From: JAZDFP01 sp043801445
GTDB taxonomy: Bacteria; Planctomycetota; MHYJ01; JACQXL01
Assembly: GCA_043801445.1 (NCBI GenBank)
Contig: JAZDMB010000016.1
Span: forward strand, 1 to 64,000
Direction: 5' to 3'
Length of the DNA stretch: 64,000 nucleotides
The translations under genes were made by a program, and so were the position numbers. Below are positions 35,376 to 44,511 of this stretch, piece after piece (the stretch's first letter is position 1; each line of letters begins with the position of its first letter). Under the pieces are notes generated by a model. That model did not search any database and was not told the DNA's origin. It saw only the letters and a program-made list of their open reading frames with translations.

Positions 35376-36269
35376 ATGAAGATTATAAAGAAACTCCCTG
35401 TTATTAAGCCAAGACGTCCTGATACACACAAGGGAGATTACGGGAAAATATTAATAGTTGCCGGCTGTCGCGGTATGACAGGAGCAGCTTATCTATCGGC
35501 GCAGAGCGCTTTACGCAGCGGAGCAGGACTTGTTTATCTTGCTACTCCGTCATCGCAACAATCTGTTTTAGCAACAAAACTTACCTGCGCGATTACTTGT
35601 CCTTTATCTGAAACCCCCCAGGGCACCATATCTGCAAATGCAATAGAAGAAATGAATTCTCTACTTAATTCGGCTGATAATAAAAAATACATGTTAACGC
35701 TTATGGGTATAGATGCCGCCGCAATCGGTCCCGGACTTTCAAGGCATCCTCAAACCATTAAATTTGTTCAATCGGTACTTCCTTTATTTAAATGTCCGGT
35801 TGTGATAGATGCCGACGGTCTTAATGCTTTAGTAGATAAAACAGATATCCTTCAAAAGATAAATTCGGTTGTTCTTACTCCTCATTCAGCTGAAATGGCA
35901 AGATTACTGAAAGCAACATCCACAAAAATTCAATTTAACCGTAAAGAAAGCGCGATAGAAGCGGCAAAAAGATTTAATGCCGTTGTTGTCTTGAAAGGCT
36001 ATCAAACAATTGTTACAGACGGGGAAGAGGTCTATATTAATACTACCGGTAATCCGGGCATGGCAACAGCCGGAAGCGGTGATGTTTTAACGGGAATGAT
36101 AGCGACTTTTCTGGCTCAGAAATTCAGTCCTTTTGAAGCGGCTCAATTAGCCGTATATCTGCATGGCTTTGCCGGAGACTTGGCTGTTAATGAATTCGGG
36201 GAATCCTCTTTGATTGCCAGCGATATTCTTGATTTTATCCCGCAAGCATTCAAAAATCTCTCGCAGTAA
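35376..36269 (+). CDS. nnrD: ADP/ATP-dependent NAD(P)H-hydrate dehydratase
   Basis: This repair enzyme dehydrates damaged NADHX/NADPHX. The 297 aa have a ribokinase-like fold: HKGDYGKILIVAGCRGMTGA, VIDADGLNAL, LTPHSAEMARL and the catalytic NPGMATAGSGDVLTGMIA. It lacks the epimerase domain (NnrE) that is often fused in front. It is divergent from the polysaccharide group. Confidence 0.9.
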   Translation: MKIIKKLPVIKPRRPDTHKGDYGKILIVAGCRGMTGAAYLSAQSALRSGAGLVYLATPSSQQSVLATKLTCAITCPLSETPQGTISANAIEEMNSLLNSADNKKYMLTLMGIDAAAIGPGLSRHPQTIKFVQSVLPLFKCPVVIDADGLNALVDKTDILQKINSVVLTPHSAEMARLLKATSTKIQFNRKESAIEAAKRFNAVVVLKGYQTIVTDGEEVYINTTGNPGMATAGSGDVLTGMIATFLAQKFSPFEAAQLAVYLHGFAGDLAVNEFGESSLIASDILDFIPQAFKNLSQ

Positions 36270-36380
36270 TTGATGTAAGAAATAATCGCAAAGGCAGCAA
36301 AACCTGATTCAATATTGTTAACGCAAATTAAACTAATCCCGCGAATAAATTATTCGTGCCATTCGAATTCCTCTTAAATA

Positions 36381-38243
36381 ATGTTAGTTCAAATAATTCT
36401 TATTGCTGTCGGTTTTATTATTGCGCTGTCATATCCCATCGGGATAGAACCGTTATGGTCTTTGCCGACAAATTCCTCCAATGCTTTAATCTCTGCAATT
36501 AATATTTTATTGCTGAGTATTCTATATATTTTAGTCGGGATTAACTTAGTAAAAAAACAATTGCATTTTATGTCATCCCCGCCTGACCGGACGCCAGGTC
36601 GGGCAGGTCTGTTAAAGCATGATTCAAAAGATGGATGTAATGGCGATACGGATGCGGGAAATGTGCCGACACCAAATCATTCAGACCATACACGAAATCA
36701 TCATGATTACCGTTATCCCGCAGCAAAGACAGAACATCAAATTCAGCAAAGTCTCGGTCGCTATTACCGTCGCTTATTTAATTATCGTCTGTTATTGCTT
36801 CTCATATATTTTATTCAGGTCTATATTTTCCATTTGCCGATTCTGATTGAAAACGGTCCTGCTTTCGGCGGATTGGATATAGGGGAAATACCTTTCATTA
36901 CGAATCTGCTTATACTCTTACCGTTTCTTCTGACGCTATTAATATCGCATATTCCATTTTATCGGATGGAACGATTTATGTATAGAATACAGTGTTTAGC
37001 TGATAATAATTTATCGGAAACGGAATTTCCGACGCTTACTAATTACTTGGTCTTTCAAGTAAGAACATATTTTCTCCTCGCGATATTACCGTTTTTGGCC
37101 TTTATTCTCTTTGTTGATTTTATTAATATGTTACCGGTTTTAAGAAATTTAATAACTATTTATCCATTTATAGGATTATTTTTATTTTTGTTATTACTAT
37201 TAGGTGTGTATATGTTAGCTCCGTTTGTTCTCAAATATATATGGGTAACCGAGCCTTTACCGGAAGGTCCGTTGCGTTTGGTTTTGCAGTCTATCAGTTA
37301 TCGCGCGAAGATTAAAGTGAAGGATTTCCTTATTTGGAAAGTCGGTCATCGGCCGTTTGCAAATGCGCTTCTTATCGGATTATTCCCCTTTAACCGTTTC
37401 GTAATGTTTACCGACACTGTTCTGAAAAAATTATCAGACGAAGAAGTCACCGCTGTGTGCGCTCATGAAATAGGACATGCCAAATTCAACCATCTGTTGA
37501 TTCTGCTTGTTTTTAGCTGCGCTTACATGAGCATCTTATTTTCAATGAACGGGCTGATGAATGAAATACTCGGAGAAGGCATATGGAATTTCAGCTTTTC
37601 ACTATTATTGCTTGTATTATTCTGGGTGGTTCTTTTCGGACAGTTAAGTCGCCGTTTTGAGTTGCAGGCGGATTGGTTCGCAGGCGAAATTACCGCAAAT
37701 CCCGATAGCTTTGCCAGCGCATTGAGTAAAATCGCTTATCTTAATGGAATTCCTTTTAAAACATCAGGAATGTCCTCTTTGACGCATCCCAGTATAGAAA
37801 AACGGATTAATCACATTCAAAATAAAATATCCAACTCTGCCACCCAGTTAATAATGATGAGAAAAGTAGTGGTTATTTTAATAATTTTCTGCGTTATAGG
37901 CTTAAGCGGCGTCAGCTACACTATTATTGACCAGATAGGTTCGGCTCCAAAACGACAACTGAAACTTGATGCTGCCGAATTAGCGCAAAAGGCATCCATA
38001 TTGATAATTAATGGTAAAGACAAGATGAATAAAGGAAAATTCGAGCAGAGTATTTCTTGTCTTAACGCAGCGATAAAATTAGATTCTACTCGGTCACTTT
38101 ATCATATAATGTTAGGGGATGCTTATGCTTATTTGGAAGGCGAGCAAAGCAGGTCGAGTATGCTTGCTTATAAGCAGGCATATATACTGCAACCGACTGA
38201 CCCGTTAGAACGGTATTATCTATCCCAAAAGCTTAATCGCTGA
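36381..38243 (+). CDS. M48-family membrane metalloprotease with TPR-like tail
   Basis: A 620-aa polytopic protein of the HtpX/Ste24 type. The zinc motif HEIGH lies at 362-366 (AHEIGHAKFNHLL), with a likely third ligand in QADWFAGE. About six TM helices flank it. After residue 510 there is a hydrophobic segment and a TPR-like tail. Residues 67-76 (PPDRTPGRAG) are the dispersed 30-bp palindrome in frame (36578-36607), followed by an atypical His/Asn/Asp-rich stretch to about residue 110 that looks like recently captured non-coding DNA. It likely acts in quality control of membrane proteins. Confidence 0.85.
   Translation: MLVQIILIAVGFIIALSYPIGIEPLWSLPTNSSNALISAINILLLSILYILVGINLVKKQLHFMSSPPDRTPGRAGLLKHDSKDGCNGDTDAGNVPTPNHSDHTRNHHDYRYPAAKTEHQIQQSLGRYYRRLFNYRLLLLLIYFIQVYIFHLPILIENGPAFGGLDIGEIPFITNLLILLPFLLTLLISHIPFYRMERFMYRIQCLADNNLSETEFPTLTNYLVFQVRTYFLLAILPFLAFILFVDFINMLPVLRNLITIYPFIGLFLFLLLLLGVYMLAPFVLKYIWVTEPLPEGPLRLVLQSISYRAKIKVKDFLIWKVGHRPFANALLIGLFPFNRFVMFTDTVLKKLSDEEVTAVCAHEIGHAKFNHLLILLVFSCAYMSILFSMNGLMNEILGEGIWNFSFSLLLLVLFWVVLFGQLSRRFELQADWFAGEITANPDSFASALSKIAYLNGIPFKTSGMSSLTHPSIEKRINHIQNKISNSATQLIMMRKVVVILIIFCVIGLSGVSYTIIDQIGSAPKRQLKLDAAELAQKASILIINGKDKMNKGKFEQSISCLNAAIKLDSTRSLYHIMLGDAYAYLEGEQSRSSMLAYKQAYILQPTDPLERYYLSQKLNR
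36578..36607. repeat. 30-bp palindromic repeat inside the M48 protease gene
   Basis: It starts CCCGCCTGACCGG and ends GGTCGGGCAGG. It closely matches the fusA copy but, relative to its gene, sits in the opposite orientation. Because the unit is a palindrome, both give PDxTPGxAG. Confidence 0.78.
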
Positions 38244-38562
38244 ATTCTTCTACGAATATTTTTTTATCCACGCGTTCGACCATCTCGCATGACTTTTTCA
38301 GATAATCAACAATTTCTTTTCGTTTCCATTTCGGGTTGGATTCAATTTGTTTGATTATATCGCTAAGAATTTCCTTGCGGACATTTAATCGTTTGCCTAT
38401 TTTTAATTTCTTGAAATCATAGCCCATTTTACGGGCGGTCGTGAAAACCAAATCCATTTGTTCTCTTGTAGCCTTGATACCATGTTTTTCTGTAAGTATA
38501 TCGCGCACTAATTCTTCCGGCATTTTTACCTGCTTAACAATATCCTTTAAAGTCACGGTCAT
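38233..38562 (-). CDS. solo LacI-type HTH protein
   Basis: The start is set at ATG 38562, with AAGGAGAG at good spacing; a longer reading frame begins in repeat DNA. Of the 109 aa, residues 1-50 (TLKDIVKQVKMPEELVRDIL, then KATREQMDLVFTTARKMGYD) match the LacI DNA-binding domain in order and spacing, including the hinge-like LGYD equivalent. No sugar-binding domain follows, only about 55 basic helical residues. It probably binds DNA as a small protein. The stop overlaps the end of the M48 gene on the opposite strand. A perfect dyad lies upstream (38612-38633). Confidence 0.72.
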   Translation of the reverse strand: MTVTLKDIVKQVKMPEELVRDILTEKHGIKATREQMDLVFTTARKMGYDFKKLKIGKRLNVRKEILSDIIKQIESNPKWKRKEIVDYLKKSCEMVERVDKKIFVEEFSD

Positions 38563-38611
38563 AAAACTCTCCTTTTTTATGTATCCCTTACGGGATTCCA
38601 CGATGAAATAC

Positions 38612-38682
38612 CGGTATTCTCAATAGAATACCGATAGGTACGTTGATATCATATAATAATAATTCCATATAAATACTGTCAA
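38612..38682 (-). promoter_or_regulatory. promoter and dyad of the LacI-like gene
   Basis: On the minus strand, TTGACA (38682-38677) and TATTAT/TTATTA (near 38659-38653) form a 17-18 nt spaced promoter. Downstream, CGGTATTCT (38612-38620) and AGAATACCG (38625-38633) form a perfect 9-bp dyad with a 4-nt loop, a possible operator for the encoded protein. A related CGGTATTCTAT element lies near 47580. Confidence 0.5.
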
Positions 38683-38700
38683 CAAAAATTATAAGATATA

Positions 38701-39037
38701 AGAAATATAAATTAGCGGGTCTGGCTATAAATTTAAAGTGTTATGCAGTTTTTCATACCCATCATCCATTCATATTTATACCTACCCGACTGGCACCGGT
38801 CAGGCGGGGATGAATAATTCCTGTTTTCCTTATCTATTTGGATGGTCTCCCAATCCCTAACGGGACTGCTTCTATGATGCTTGCCCCGTAAGGGGTAAAT
38901 AAATTCCGTCTCGGTGTTCTCTGTGACTCTTCCCGATGGGCTATCCAAAGAAGTTGCTTCGGGATCCCGATTTTACGTCGGGAGTGGCTGATTTTTCTTG
39001 ACCTTTGCAGAAAAGCAGGATAATATCAAAAGTAAAT
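38701..39037. repeat. repeat-rich gap before the exporter gene
   Basis: Contains a palindrome of the CCCGCCTGACCGG family (38781-38808), short TCCCTAACGGGA-like dyads near 38850-38900, and TCGGGATCCCGA (38959-38970) overlapping TCCCGA..TCGGGA (38965-38983). No gene is supported. Confidence 0.65.
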
Positions 39038-40648
39038 ATGCACAAACGTTATTCATCTGTATTTTTAGCAATTCTTTTGCTTCTTTTATGCATCTTACCC
39101 GCTTGGGGGCATGATTTAACGGACCGAGAGGTTATGTCCATCGGCACAACAATGGAATTGGGCATCTGGGAAGATATGCTTTATGTTGATTATTGGATTG
39201 CTATCGGCGACGTTGAAGCCCTCAATTTTTACCCCCTTATTGACGCTGATAAAAATGGCGTGATTTCAGAGGAGGAAAAAGAAGTATTTTTAGATGATTT
39301 GCAGAAAAATATCGTAACCGACGGCCTGAGAATAATCTTTGATGGCAGGTCGGATTTATCTTTCGCTTTATACAGCTCCAAAATATTGATATCGGAAAAT
39401 AAAAATGTACCCGTGCCGATAAAGATAAGTTTCGAGTTTCTTCTTGACCTTGAGCGGCTGAAGATGCCGGGTTTAATAAGTTCTCCGGCCCCGGATGAAC
39501 AAAAACAACACTCGCTTACTTTCTATATGACTAATACCCTGCCTAAAGAGGTATTCCTCAAAATATTTATTGCGCAAGGTAAAGGCATAGATATTACTTA
39601 CAGTCCCGAACAACGTTCGCGGTCTCTTCTATTTAAAAGCGGATTCTGGTTGAATCCTGCAGATTATAATGGATTACAGGTTGATTACAAAGAGATAGGC
39701 AAGAGCGAACCGAAATTCAACCGCCCGACAACTTTAGTAACCGCAAATTCTGCTAATCCCGGTAAAGATAAAATAGTTGATATTCTCCGCAGTCAATCTT
39801 TATCATTTTGGATGATTCTTTTTGGGTTAGGTCTGGCATTTTTTTATGGCGCGGTTCACGCCTTGACACCGGGACACGGGAAGACGCTGGTGGGCGCATA
39901 CCTGATAGGCAGCCGCGGAACGATTCCTCAAGCCATAATATTAGGATTGGTTGTAACGGCGACACACCTCTTTACCGTAATTGTAGCAGGAATACTGGCC
40001 TTGAGAGCCGCACACTATATTAACCAGACCGCCCTTGCTGTATACCTTGGATTTGCTTCAGGATTAATCATTGTTATGCTTGGCTTATGGTTATTTATCA
40101 GGCGCTTAACGCATCCCTTGGACATAGGACATCATCACCATCATAAGCATCATACCCATAATGATAGTAGCGAACATCATCACGATGACCATGAAAGAAC
40201 CGCGCTTGCCTTGCAGTCAGGCGGTCATTCCCATTCGGACGAAACGCCCGCCCGAACGGAGGTCCATCCGGGCGTGGAAGATTTAGAAAAAGTTCGCCTT
40301 AAGGATATAATTGCCTTAGGCATAACCGGCGGTCTTATCCCCTGTCCGACTGCGATAGTGGTTCTTCTTATGGCTATTACCATAAAGAAAACGCTTTGGG
40401 GTCTGTTTTTAATACTGGCTTTTTCTTTGGGATTAGCCAGCGTTTTGATTGTAATCGGTATTTTGATGGTCGGTGGAATTTCATTAGTTAAACCATCCGG
40501 CCGATTTTTAGGATTTAATACAGCCAAGATTATCAGATTCGCTTCTATTATCAGTCCGGTGTTAATTGTATTTATAGGAATAGCTATGATTATCAGCGAG
40601 TTAATCAGCAGCGGAGCGATTATCTTAAATCCACAGGCATTACCGTAG
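39038..40648 (+). CDS. NicO/RcnA-type nickel-cobalt exporter with N-terminal periplasmic domain
   Basis: The start at ATG 39038 gives a clean signal peptide (residues 1-24, ending LPAWG), for 536 aa. A periplasmic domain of about 230 residues follows. Then come about six TM helices with the family motif HALTPGHGKTLVGAYLIGSR and VVTATHLFTVIVAG. A cytosolic loop is very rich in His (HHHHHKHHTHND, then SSEHHHDDHE), as expected for divalent metal binding. TGGLIPCPTAIVVLLMAI is the second metal-site helix. Downstream of the His loop an ACGCCCG/CGGGCGT palindrome is in frame (40244-40275). The stop abuts the next ATG. Confidence 0.82.
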   Translation: MHKRYSSVFLAILLLLLCILPAWGHDLTDREVMSIGTTMELGIWEDMLYVDYWIAIGDVEALNFYPLIDADKNGVISEEEKEVFLDDLQKNIVTDGLRIIFDGRSDLSFALYSSKILISENKNVPVPIKISFEFLLDLERLKMPGLISSPAPDEQKQHSLTFYMTNTLPKEVFLKIFIAQGKGIDITYSPEQRSRSLLFKSGFWLNPADYNGLQVDYKEIGKSEPKFNRPTTLVTANSANPGKDKIVDILRSQSLSFWMILFGLGLAFFYGAVHALTPGHGKTLVGAYLIGSRGTIPQAIILGLVVTATHLFTVIVAGILALRAAHYINQTALAVYLGFASGLIIVMLGLWLFIRRLTHPLDIGHHHHHKHHTHNDSSEHHHDDHERTALALQSGGHSHSDETPARTEVHPGVEDLEKVRLKDIIALGITGGLIPCPTAIVVLLMAITIKKTLWGLFLILAFSLGLASVLIVIGILMVGGISLVKPSGRFLGFNTAKIIRFASIISPVLIVFIGIAMIISELISSGAIILNPQALP

Positions 40649-42934
40649 ATGAAATATAATCTGAAAAAGATATTTATTCTCTGCATTCTCTGCGCCTCGG
40701 CGGTGAATATCGGATATGGCGATAAATATTTGGATGACCTTGCTGAATCTCTGCATTCTCCGGATGAATCTAAGGTATGCGTGGCTCTGGAACAACTCGT
40801 AAAATATCAATCAAGCACTCCATCGCTGCAGGGTATTAAATTGCTATTCTCTCTGGCATCATCCCCTTCTACTGCGATTCAAGAGAGCCTGGATAAATCC
40901 ATACCCCGCCTTAAAATAACTGACGAAATTATTCGCTGGTTTGAAGACGATGCGATTAGTTCACCCAATTCCCTAATAAGATTGCTTGCCCTCCGTATTA
41001 TCGGGGCGAATTTAACTGAAGAGTATCCGGGAACAATAACATCACTTAATCTGTTAAATAAATTTATTTACGACCCCGAAGAACAAATCAGGATAGAAAC
41101 CATCAAGTACCTCTCGCAGATAAATGATACCGCAACGATTCCATTGCTTTCAATATCCATTAATGACGGCTCGTATATGGTGCGGAATCTGGTTTTAGAC
41201 GCATTCAAAAAATATCTTTATTCTCCTGTCGTATTGGATATTCTCCTGAAAAAATATCCCTCCGAATCATCATTAACGCTTCAATTTAAAATGGAAGAGG
41301 TGATTATTTCTACGGTGGATAATTGTATTTCCGGCACGGATATAATGCTGTCATCGTTGAAATCGGAATCACCAGAGATTCGCGCCTTAGCCTGTAGAGT
41401 TATTGGCAAATCGCTTCTGATTAGAAATGCTAATCCTGATGAAAAAGAAAAATATATTAAGGCGTTGATAGACTTCCAATCTAATGATGAGAATGAAGAT
41501 GTTTTAGCTTCCATAATTTGGTCTCTAAGAAAACTCTATGCATCACCATTTGGAATTGCGTCATCGTCATTATGGCAATACTTAGATTCGGCGCTTAAAT
41601 TCAATGACAAAACTATCGTTGGCCTACAATATCCCATATCAACACGGTTACTTGCATTAGATAGTTTCTCTAGTTCAAGAGAAATATTTGGGGACTCTTT
41701 AAAGCCATTACTAGAGTCAGTAAAGTCAGACTGGCGGCTGAAAAGTTATTGGTACTCATTGATGGCAAAGAGCATCCCGATGGGTATCGGGACGCCCTTC
41801 AGATATCGGGTTGAGCCATTAAAAACCGAAGCCCTCTTAAAATACGGCGGTGGCAAAGAAACCGAATCCGCTGTAGAAATGGGATTAAAATACCTTATGA
41901 GAACCCAGGAAAAAGATGGCTCCTGGAATTGCGCTAAATATAATCCGTGGCATGACAAATCACCGCTCCCATTTTTTACCAATGAAGACGAATTGGTTGA
42001 TGTCAGTGTAACCGGATTAAATATTTTATGTTTTCTGGGCAGCGGTTCGACCCACAAATACGGGCCCTATCAACAAGTTATAATGAAGGGATTAGAATAT
42101 ATCAGGTCTGCCCAGGATAAAACAGGCGTTATTAATATTCCCAAAGGCCACGTTCATACTGAACGTTGTCTGGTACAGGGTGAAGACCACGGAATTTTAC
42201 CGCGCCGATACAACCACAATATTTCAACGCTTGTATTAGTAGAAACCTATGCGATGACCGGAGATGAAATTATCAAGGATGCGGCGCAAAGGGCATTGGA
42301 ACATTCAAGAAACACTCCCGAACCGGGTTTCCCCTGGTCATTCTATTTAGAGAAAACGGATGTCGGACCTAGTATTTTTTATATCCTAGCGCTCAAGATT
42401 GCGCAGCAAACAGACCTTATTGTCTCGCCGAAAGAAATAGAAAATGTAAAAATATATCTGGATAGATTAACTGATAAGGCATCAGGCAGGATTATTCATA
42501 TCTGCCCTATTCCTATCTGTTTCGGCGGAATGGATTCTACAGCAACCGGACTTTTCGCCAATATATTAATGAAGGCAGATAATCCCATGAATACTAAAAC
42601 TGCGGACTGGCTGAAAAAGTATCCGCCGGTCTGGGCGCCTTTTTATCAGTTTAATCAGATATATCCTAACCTGTTATTCTTAGAGGAAAATATCGTTAAC
42701 GAATGGCAATGGTATTACCAGACACTGGCTTTCAGGCAGATAGGCGGCGACTACTGGAACAAGTGGAATGAGAAACACAAAGAGATTCTGTTGAAATACC
42801 AGCGCAAAGGCGGGTTACTGGACGGCTCCTGGGACCCGGAAGGACCATGGGCTACTGTCGGAGGCAGGCTATATTCTACGGCATTCAGTATCCTTTCATT
42901 ACAGGCATATTATAGCTATTCATTTCCGCCGTAA
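40649..42934 (+). CDS. HEAT-repeat plus terpene-cyclase/prenyltransferase-like barrel protein
   Basis: This 761-aa protein has a signal-like N-terminus (residues 7-22) and is probably exported. Residues about 30-390 are helical HEAT-like repeats. From about 415, alpha/alpha-barrel repeats appear: MGLKYLMRTQEKDGSWNC, LEYIRSAQDKTGVI, and finally GGLLDGSWDPEGPWATVGGR. The QxxDGSW pattern is that of squalene-cyclase and prenyltransferase folds, but the DxDD acid motif is not evident, so it may be non-enzymatic. Such proteins are common in planctomycetes. A TCCCGAT/ATCGGGA palindrome (41775-41792) is in frame. The ATG directly follows the exporter stop. Confidence 0.72.
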   Translation: MKYNLKKIFILCILCASAVNIGYGDKYLDDLAESLHSPDESKVCVALEQLVKYQSSTPSLQGIKLLFSLASSPSTAIQESLDKSIPRLKITDEIIRWFEDDAISSPNSLIRLLALRIIGANLTEEYPGTITSLNLLNKFIYDPEEQIRIETIKYLSQINDTATIPLLSISINDGSYMVRNLVLDAFKKYLYSPVVLDILLKKYPSESSLTLQFKMEEVIISTVDNCISGTDIMLSSLKSESPEIRALACRVIGKSLLIRNANPDEKEKYIKALIDFQSNDENEDVLASIIWSLRKLYASPFGIASSSLWQYLDSALKFNDKTIVGLQYPISTRLLALDSFSSSREIFGDSLKPLLESVKSDWRLKSYWYSLMAKSIPMGIGTPFRYRVEPLKTEALLKYGGGKETESAVEMGLKYLMRTQEKDGSWNCAKYNPWHDKSPLPFFTNEDELVDVSVTGLNILCFLGSGSTHKYGPYQQVIMKGLEYIRSAQDKTGVINIPKGHVHTERCLVQGEDHGILPRRYNHNISTLVLVETYAMTGDEIIKDAAQRALEHSRNTPEPGFPWSFYLEKTDVGPSIFYILALKIAQQTDLIVSPKEIENVKIYLDRLTDKASGRIIHICPIPICFGGMDSTATGLFANILMKADNPMNTKTADWLKKYPPVWAPFYQFNQIYPNLLFLEENIVNEWQWYYQTLAFRQIGGDYWNKWNEKHKEILLKYQRKGGLLDGSWDPEGPWATVGGRLYSTAFSILSLQAYYSYSFPP

Positions 42935-42998
42935 GCGGTAGGGCTAAATAATTATGGCATCCCCCGAATTGGGCGGGGGATTAGAAATTTTATAATAT

Positions 42999-43622
42999 AT
43001 GACATCTCCATCTAAACTGAAACGCCCCAAGTGGAGTTTGAAAACACATTTTTGGGCGGCTATCCTGATAACCGCTGTGGCAAGCGTTTGTATTCTCCTG
43101 ATTTCAAAGAAAAACATTTGGATTGAGCTTGAAATGATAGTCGGCGTGCTTTCTCTCGTTTCCTTAGCGTACTTCATTTTTCTTTTCTACCATGGTATCC
43201 GGTTTGAAAAGAATGAAACGTTTTCAATTACATGGAAGCCTTTTAGTTTTGATGTGGCATGGTCTGATGCTTTTGGCGGCAATACGGGCGGGCTGTTTAC
43301 ATTGCTTGGCGCAGAAGCCGGAGCATTGGGATGTATGGCCGGATTACTTCTGGATTTGATAGTTTCACTATTCCTTGTTGCAATTGTCGTATTTATCTTG
43401 TGGCTTGGCTTGAACATTGTCACCGCAGGAATCCTAATCCTTGTATTGCCGCTGTATTTTCTTTTCCGGCGCAGCTTACGGGTTGCTGTTGTAAGAGGCA
43501 AGGCATGCCATGGGAATCTTGGTAGGTCGTTAAAGCTTGCGGTCATTACAACAATCGCAAATATGTCCTGGTTATATTTGGTTATATTTACAGGCTATTA
43601 TATTTCGAGATGGTTACGCTGA
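42999..43622 (+). CDS. polytopic membrane protein, unknown
   Basis: 207 aa with about five hydrophobic helices: residues about 18-36, 42-62, 108-130, 132-152 and 183-203. An amphipathic, Gly-rich stretch (WSDAFGGNTGGLFTLLGAEA) separates the second and third. No family was recognised. It follows the HEAT/cyclase gene by 64 nt, with a TCCCCC/GGGGGA palindrome in the gap. Confidence 0.6.
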   Translation: MTSPSKLKRPKWSLKTHFWAAILITAVASVCILLISKKNIWIELEMIVGVLSLVSLAYFIFLFYHGIRFEKNETFSITWKPFSFDVAWSDAFGGNTGGLFTLLGAEAGALGCMAGLLLDLIVSLFLVAIVVFILWLGLNIVTAGILILVLPLYFLFRRSLRVAVVRGKACHGNLGRSLKLAVITTIANMSWLYLVIFTGYYISRWLR

Positions 43623-43800
43623 TTTTGGGACAGCAGACTGATTTCTCTGTGTCCTTTGCGTCTCAGCGGTGATTAAATTCGTGGCTAACACGGAATTTAC
43701 CGGGGGAATAAATAATTAAAGATGATGTCACCGGAACCCCGCATATGAAGAAATCATACCATTAGCATTTAGTAGGAAATATTTTATAAATATTACATAT
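43623..43800. repeat. dispersed repeat fragment
   Basis: CTCTGTGTCCTTTGCGTCTC followed by TTCGTGGCTAACACGGAATT: half of the CACAGAG family plus half of the ACGAATT family. No gene is seen. Confidence 0.6.
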
Positions 43801-43805
43801 TTTAC

Positions 43806-43833
43806 TTGACATACTTTATATATATGTTATACT
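43806..43833 (+). promoter_or_regulatory. promoter of the VapBC operon
   Basis: TTGACA (43806-43811) and TATACT (43828-43833) with a 16-nt spacer, followed by AGGAGGTGA and ATG 43861. The AT-rich TATATATATG spacer could be the antitoxin's own site. Confidence 0.72.
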
Positions 43834-43860
43834 TCTTCCAGATATGAGGAGGTGAGTTTT

Positions 43861-44112
43861 ATGGTTACTACAATTGTTACAACCAAGGGGCAGATTGTGA
43901 TACCGTCAAAGGTGCGGCATCATTATGGCATAAAGCAAGGGACTCAACTGTGTATAATAGAAAGGGATGATGAGATTATCCTCAAGCCGTTGACCAGAGA
44001 ATATTTCCAGAAGACGGCCGGCATCCTTCAGAATAAAAAGAAACTTACGGAGGAATTACTGGAAGAACGCGCAAAAGATAAGGAAAGGGAAGAAGCCAGA
44101 TGCAAAAAGTAA
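43861..44112 (+). CDS. AbrB/MazE-type antitoxin
   Basis: ATG 43861 is chosen over GTG 43852, which lies inside the AGGAGGTG ribosome site. Of the 83 aa, residues 1-45 form a swapped-hairpin AbrB DNA-binding domain (VTTKGQIVIPSKVRHHYGIK, then GTQLCIIERDDEIILKP). The basic and acidic helical tail (about 50-83) would wrap the toxin. It overlaps the toxin gene by 13 nt, typical of a TA pair with translational coupling and autoregulation. Confidence 0.88.
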   Translation: MVTTIVTTKGQIVIPSKVRHHYGIKQGTQLCIIERDDEIILKPLTREYFQKTAGILQNKKKLTEELLEERAKDKEREEARCKK

Positions 44113-44498
44113 TAGATGCCTATGCCCTGCTCTGTTATCTGAATAAAGAATCCGGCTGGGAGCAGGTTGAAGAAATGCTATCCGCTGCCGCTGAAAAAGG
44201 CAGGAATCTATTGATGAGCGCGGTCAACTGGGGCGAGGTCTGCTACATCATAAAACGCAACTATAGCCCTGAAGAAACCGAATCCATAATGCAGTTAATA
44301 GACACATTTCCGATAGACCTGATACCGGCGGACAGAGAGCAGGCAAAGACAGCCGCGCAATTCAAGGCAGGAGGAAAAATATCATATGCCGATTGCTTTG
44401 CCGCGGCGCTGGCAAAACTCCGTAAAGCCGAACTTGTGACCGGCGATAAGGAATTTAAGATGGTGGAGAACGAGATAAAGATTAGATGGCTTTTATGA
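44100..44498 (+). CDS. VapC-type PIN-domain ribonuclease toxin
   Basis: 132 aa. The PIN acidic residues are all present: Asp6 (VIDAYALL), Glu46 (NWGEV), Asp98 (YADCFAAALA) and Asp116 (TGDKEF). Such toxins cut tRNA or rRNA loops. A second, truncated copy of its 3' end lies at 45263-45373, after the fic gene. Confidence 0.9.
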   Translation: MQKVIDAYALLCYLNKESGWEQVEEMLSAAAEKGRNLLMSAVNWGEVCYIIKRNYSPEETESIMQLIDTFPIDLIPADREQAKTAAQFKAGGKISYADCFAAALAKLRKAELVTGDKEFKMVENEIKIRWLL

Positions 44499-44511
44499 AA
44501 GGAGAAACGAC

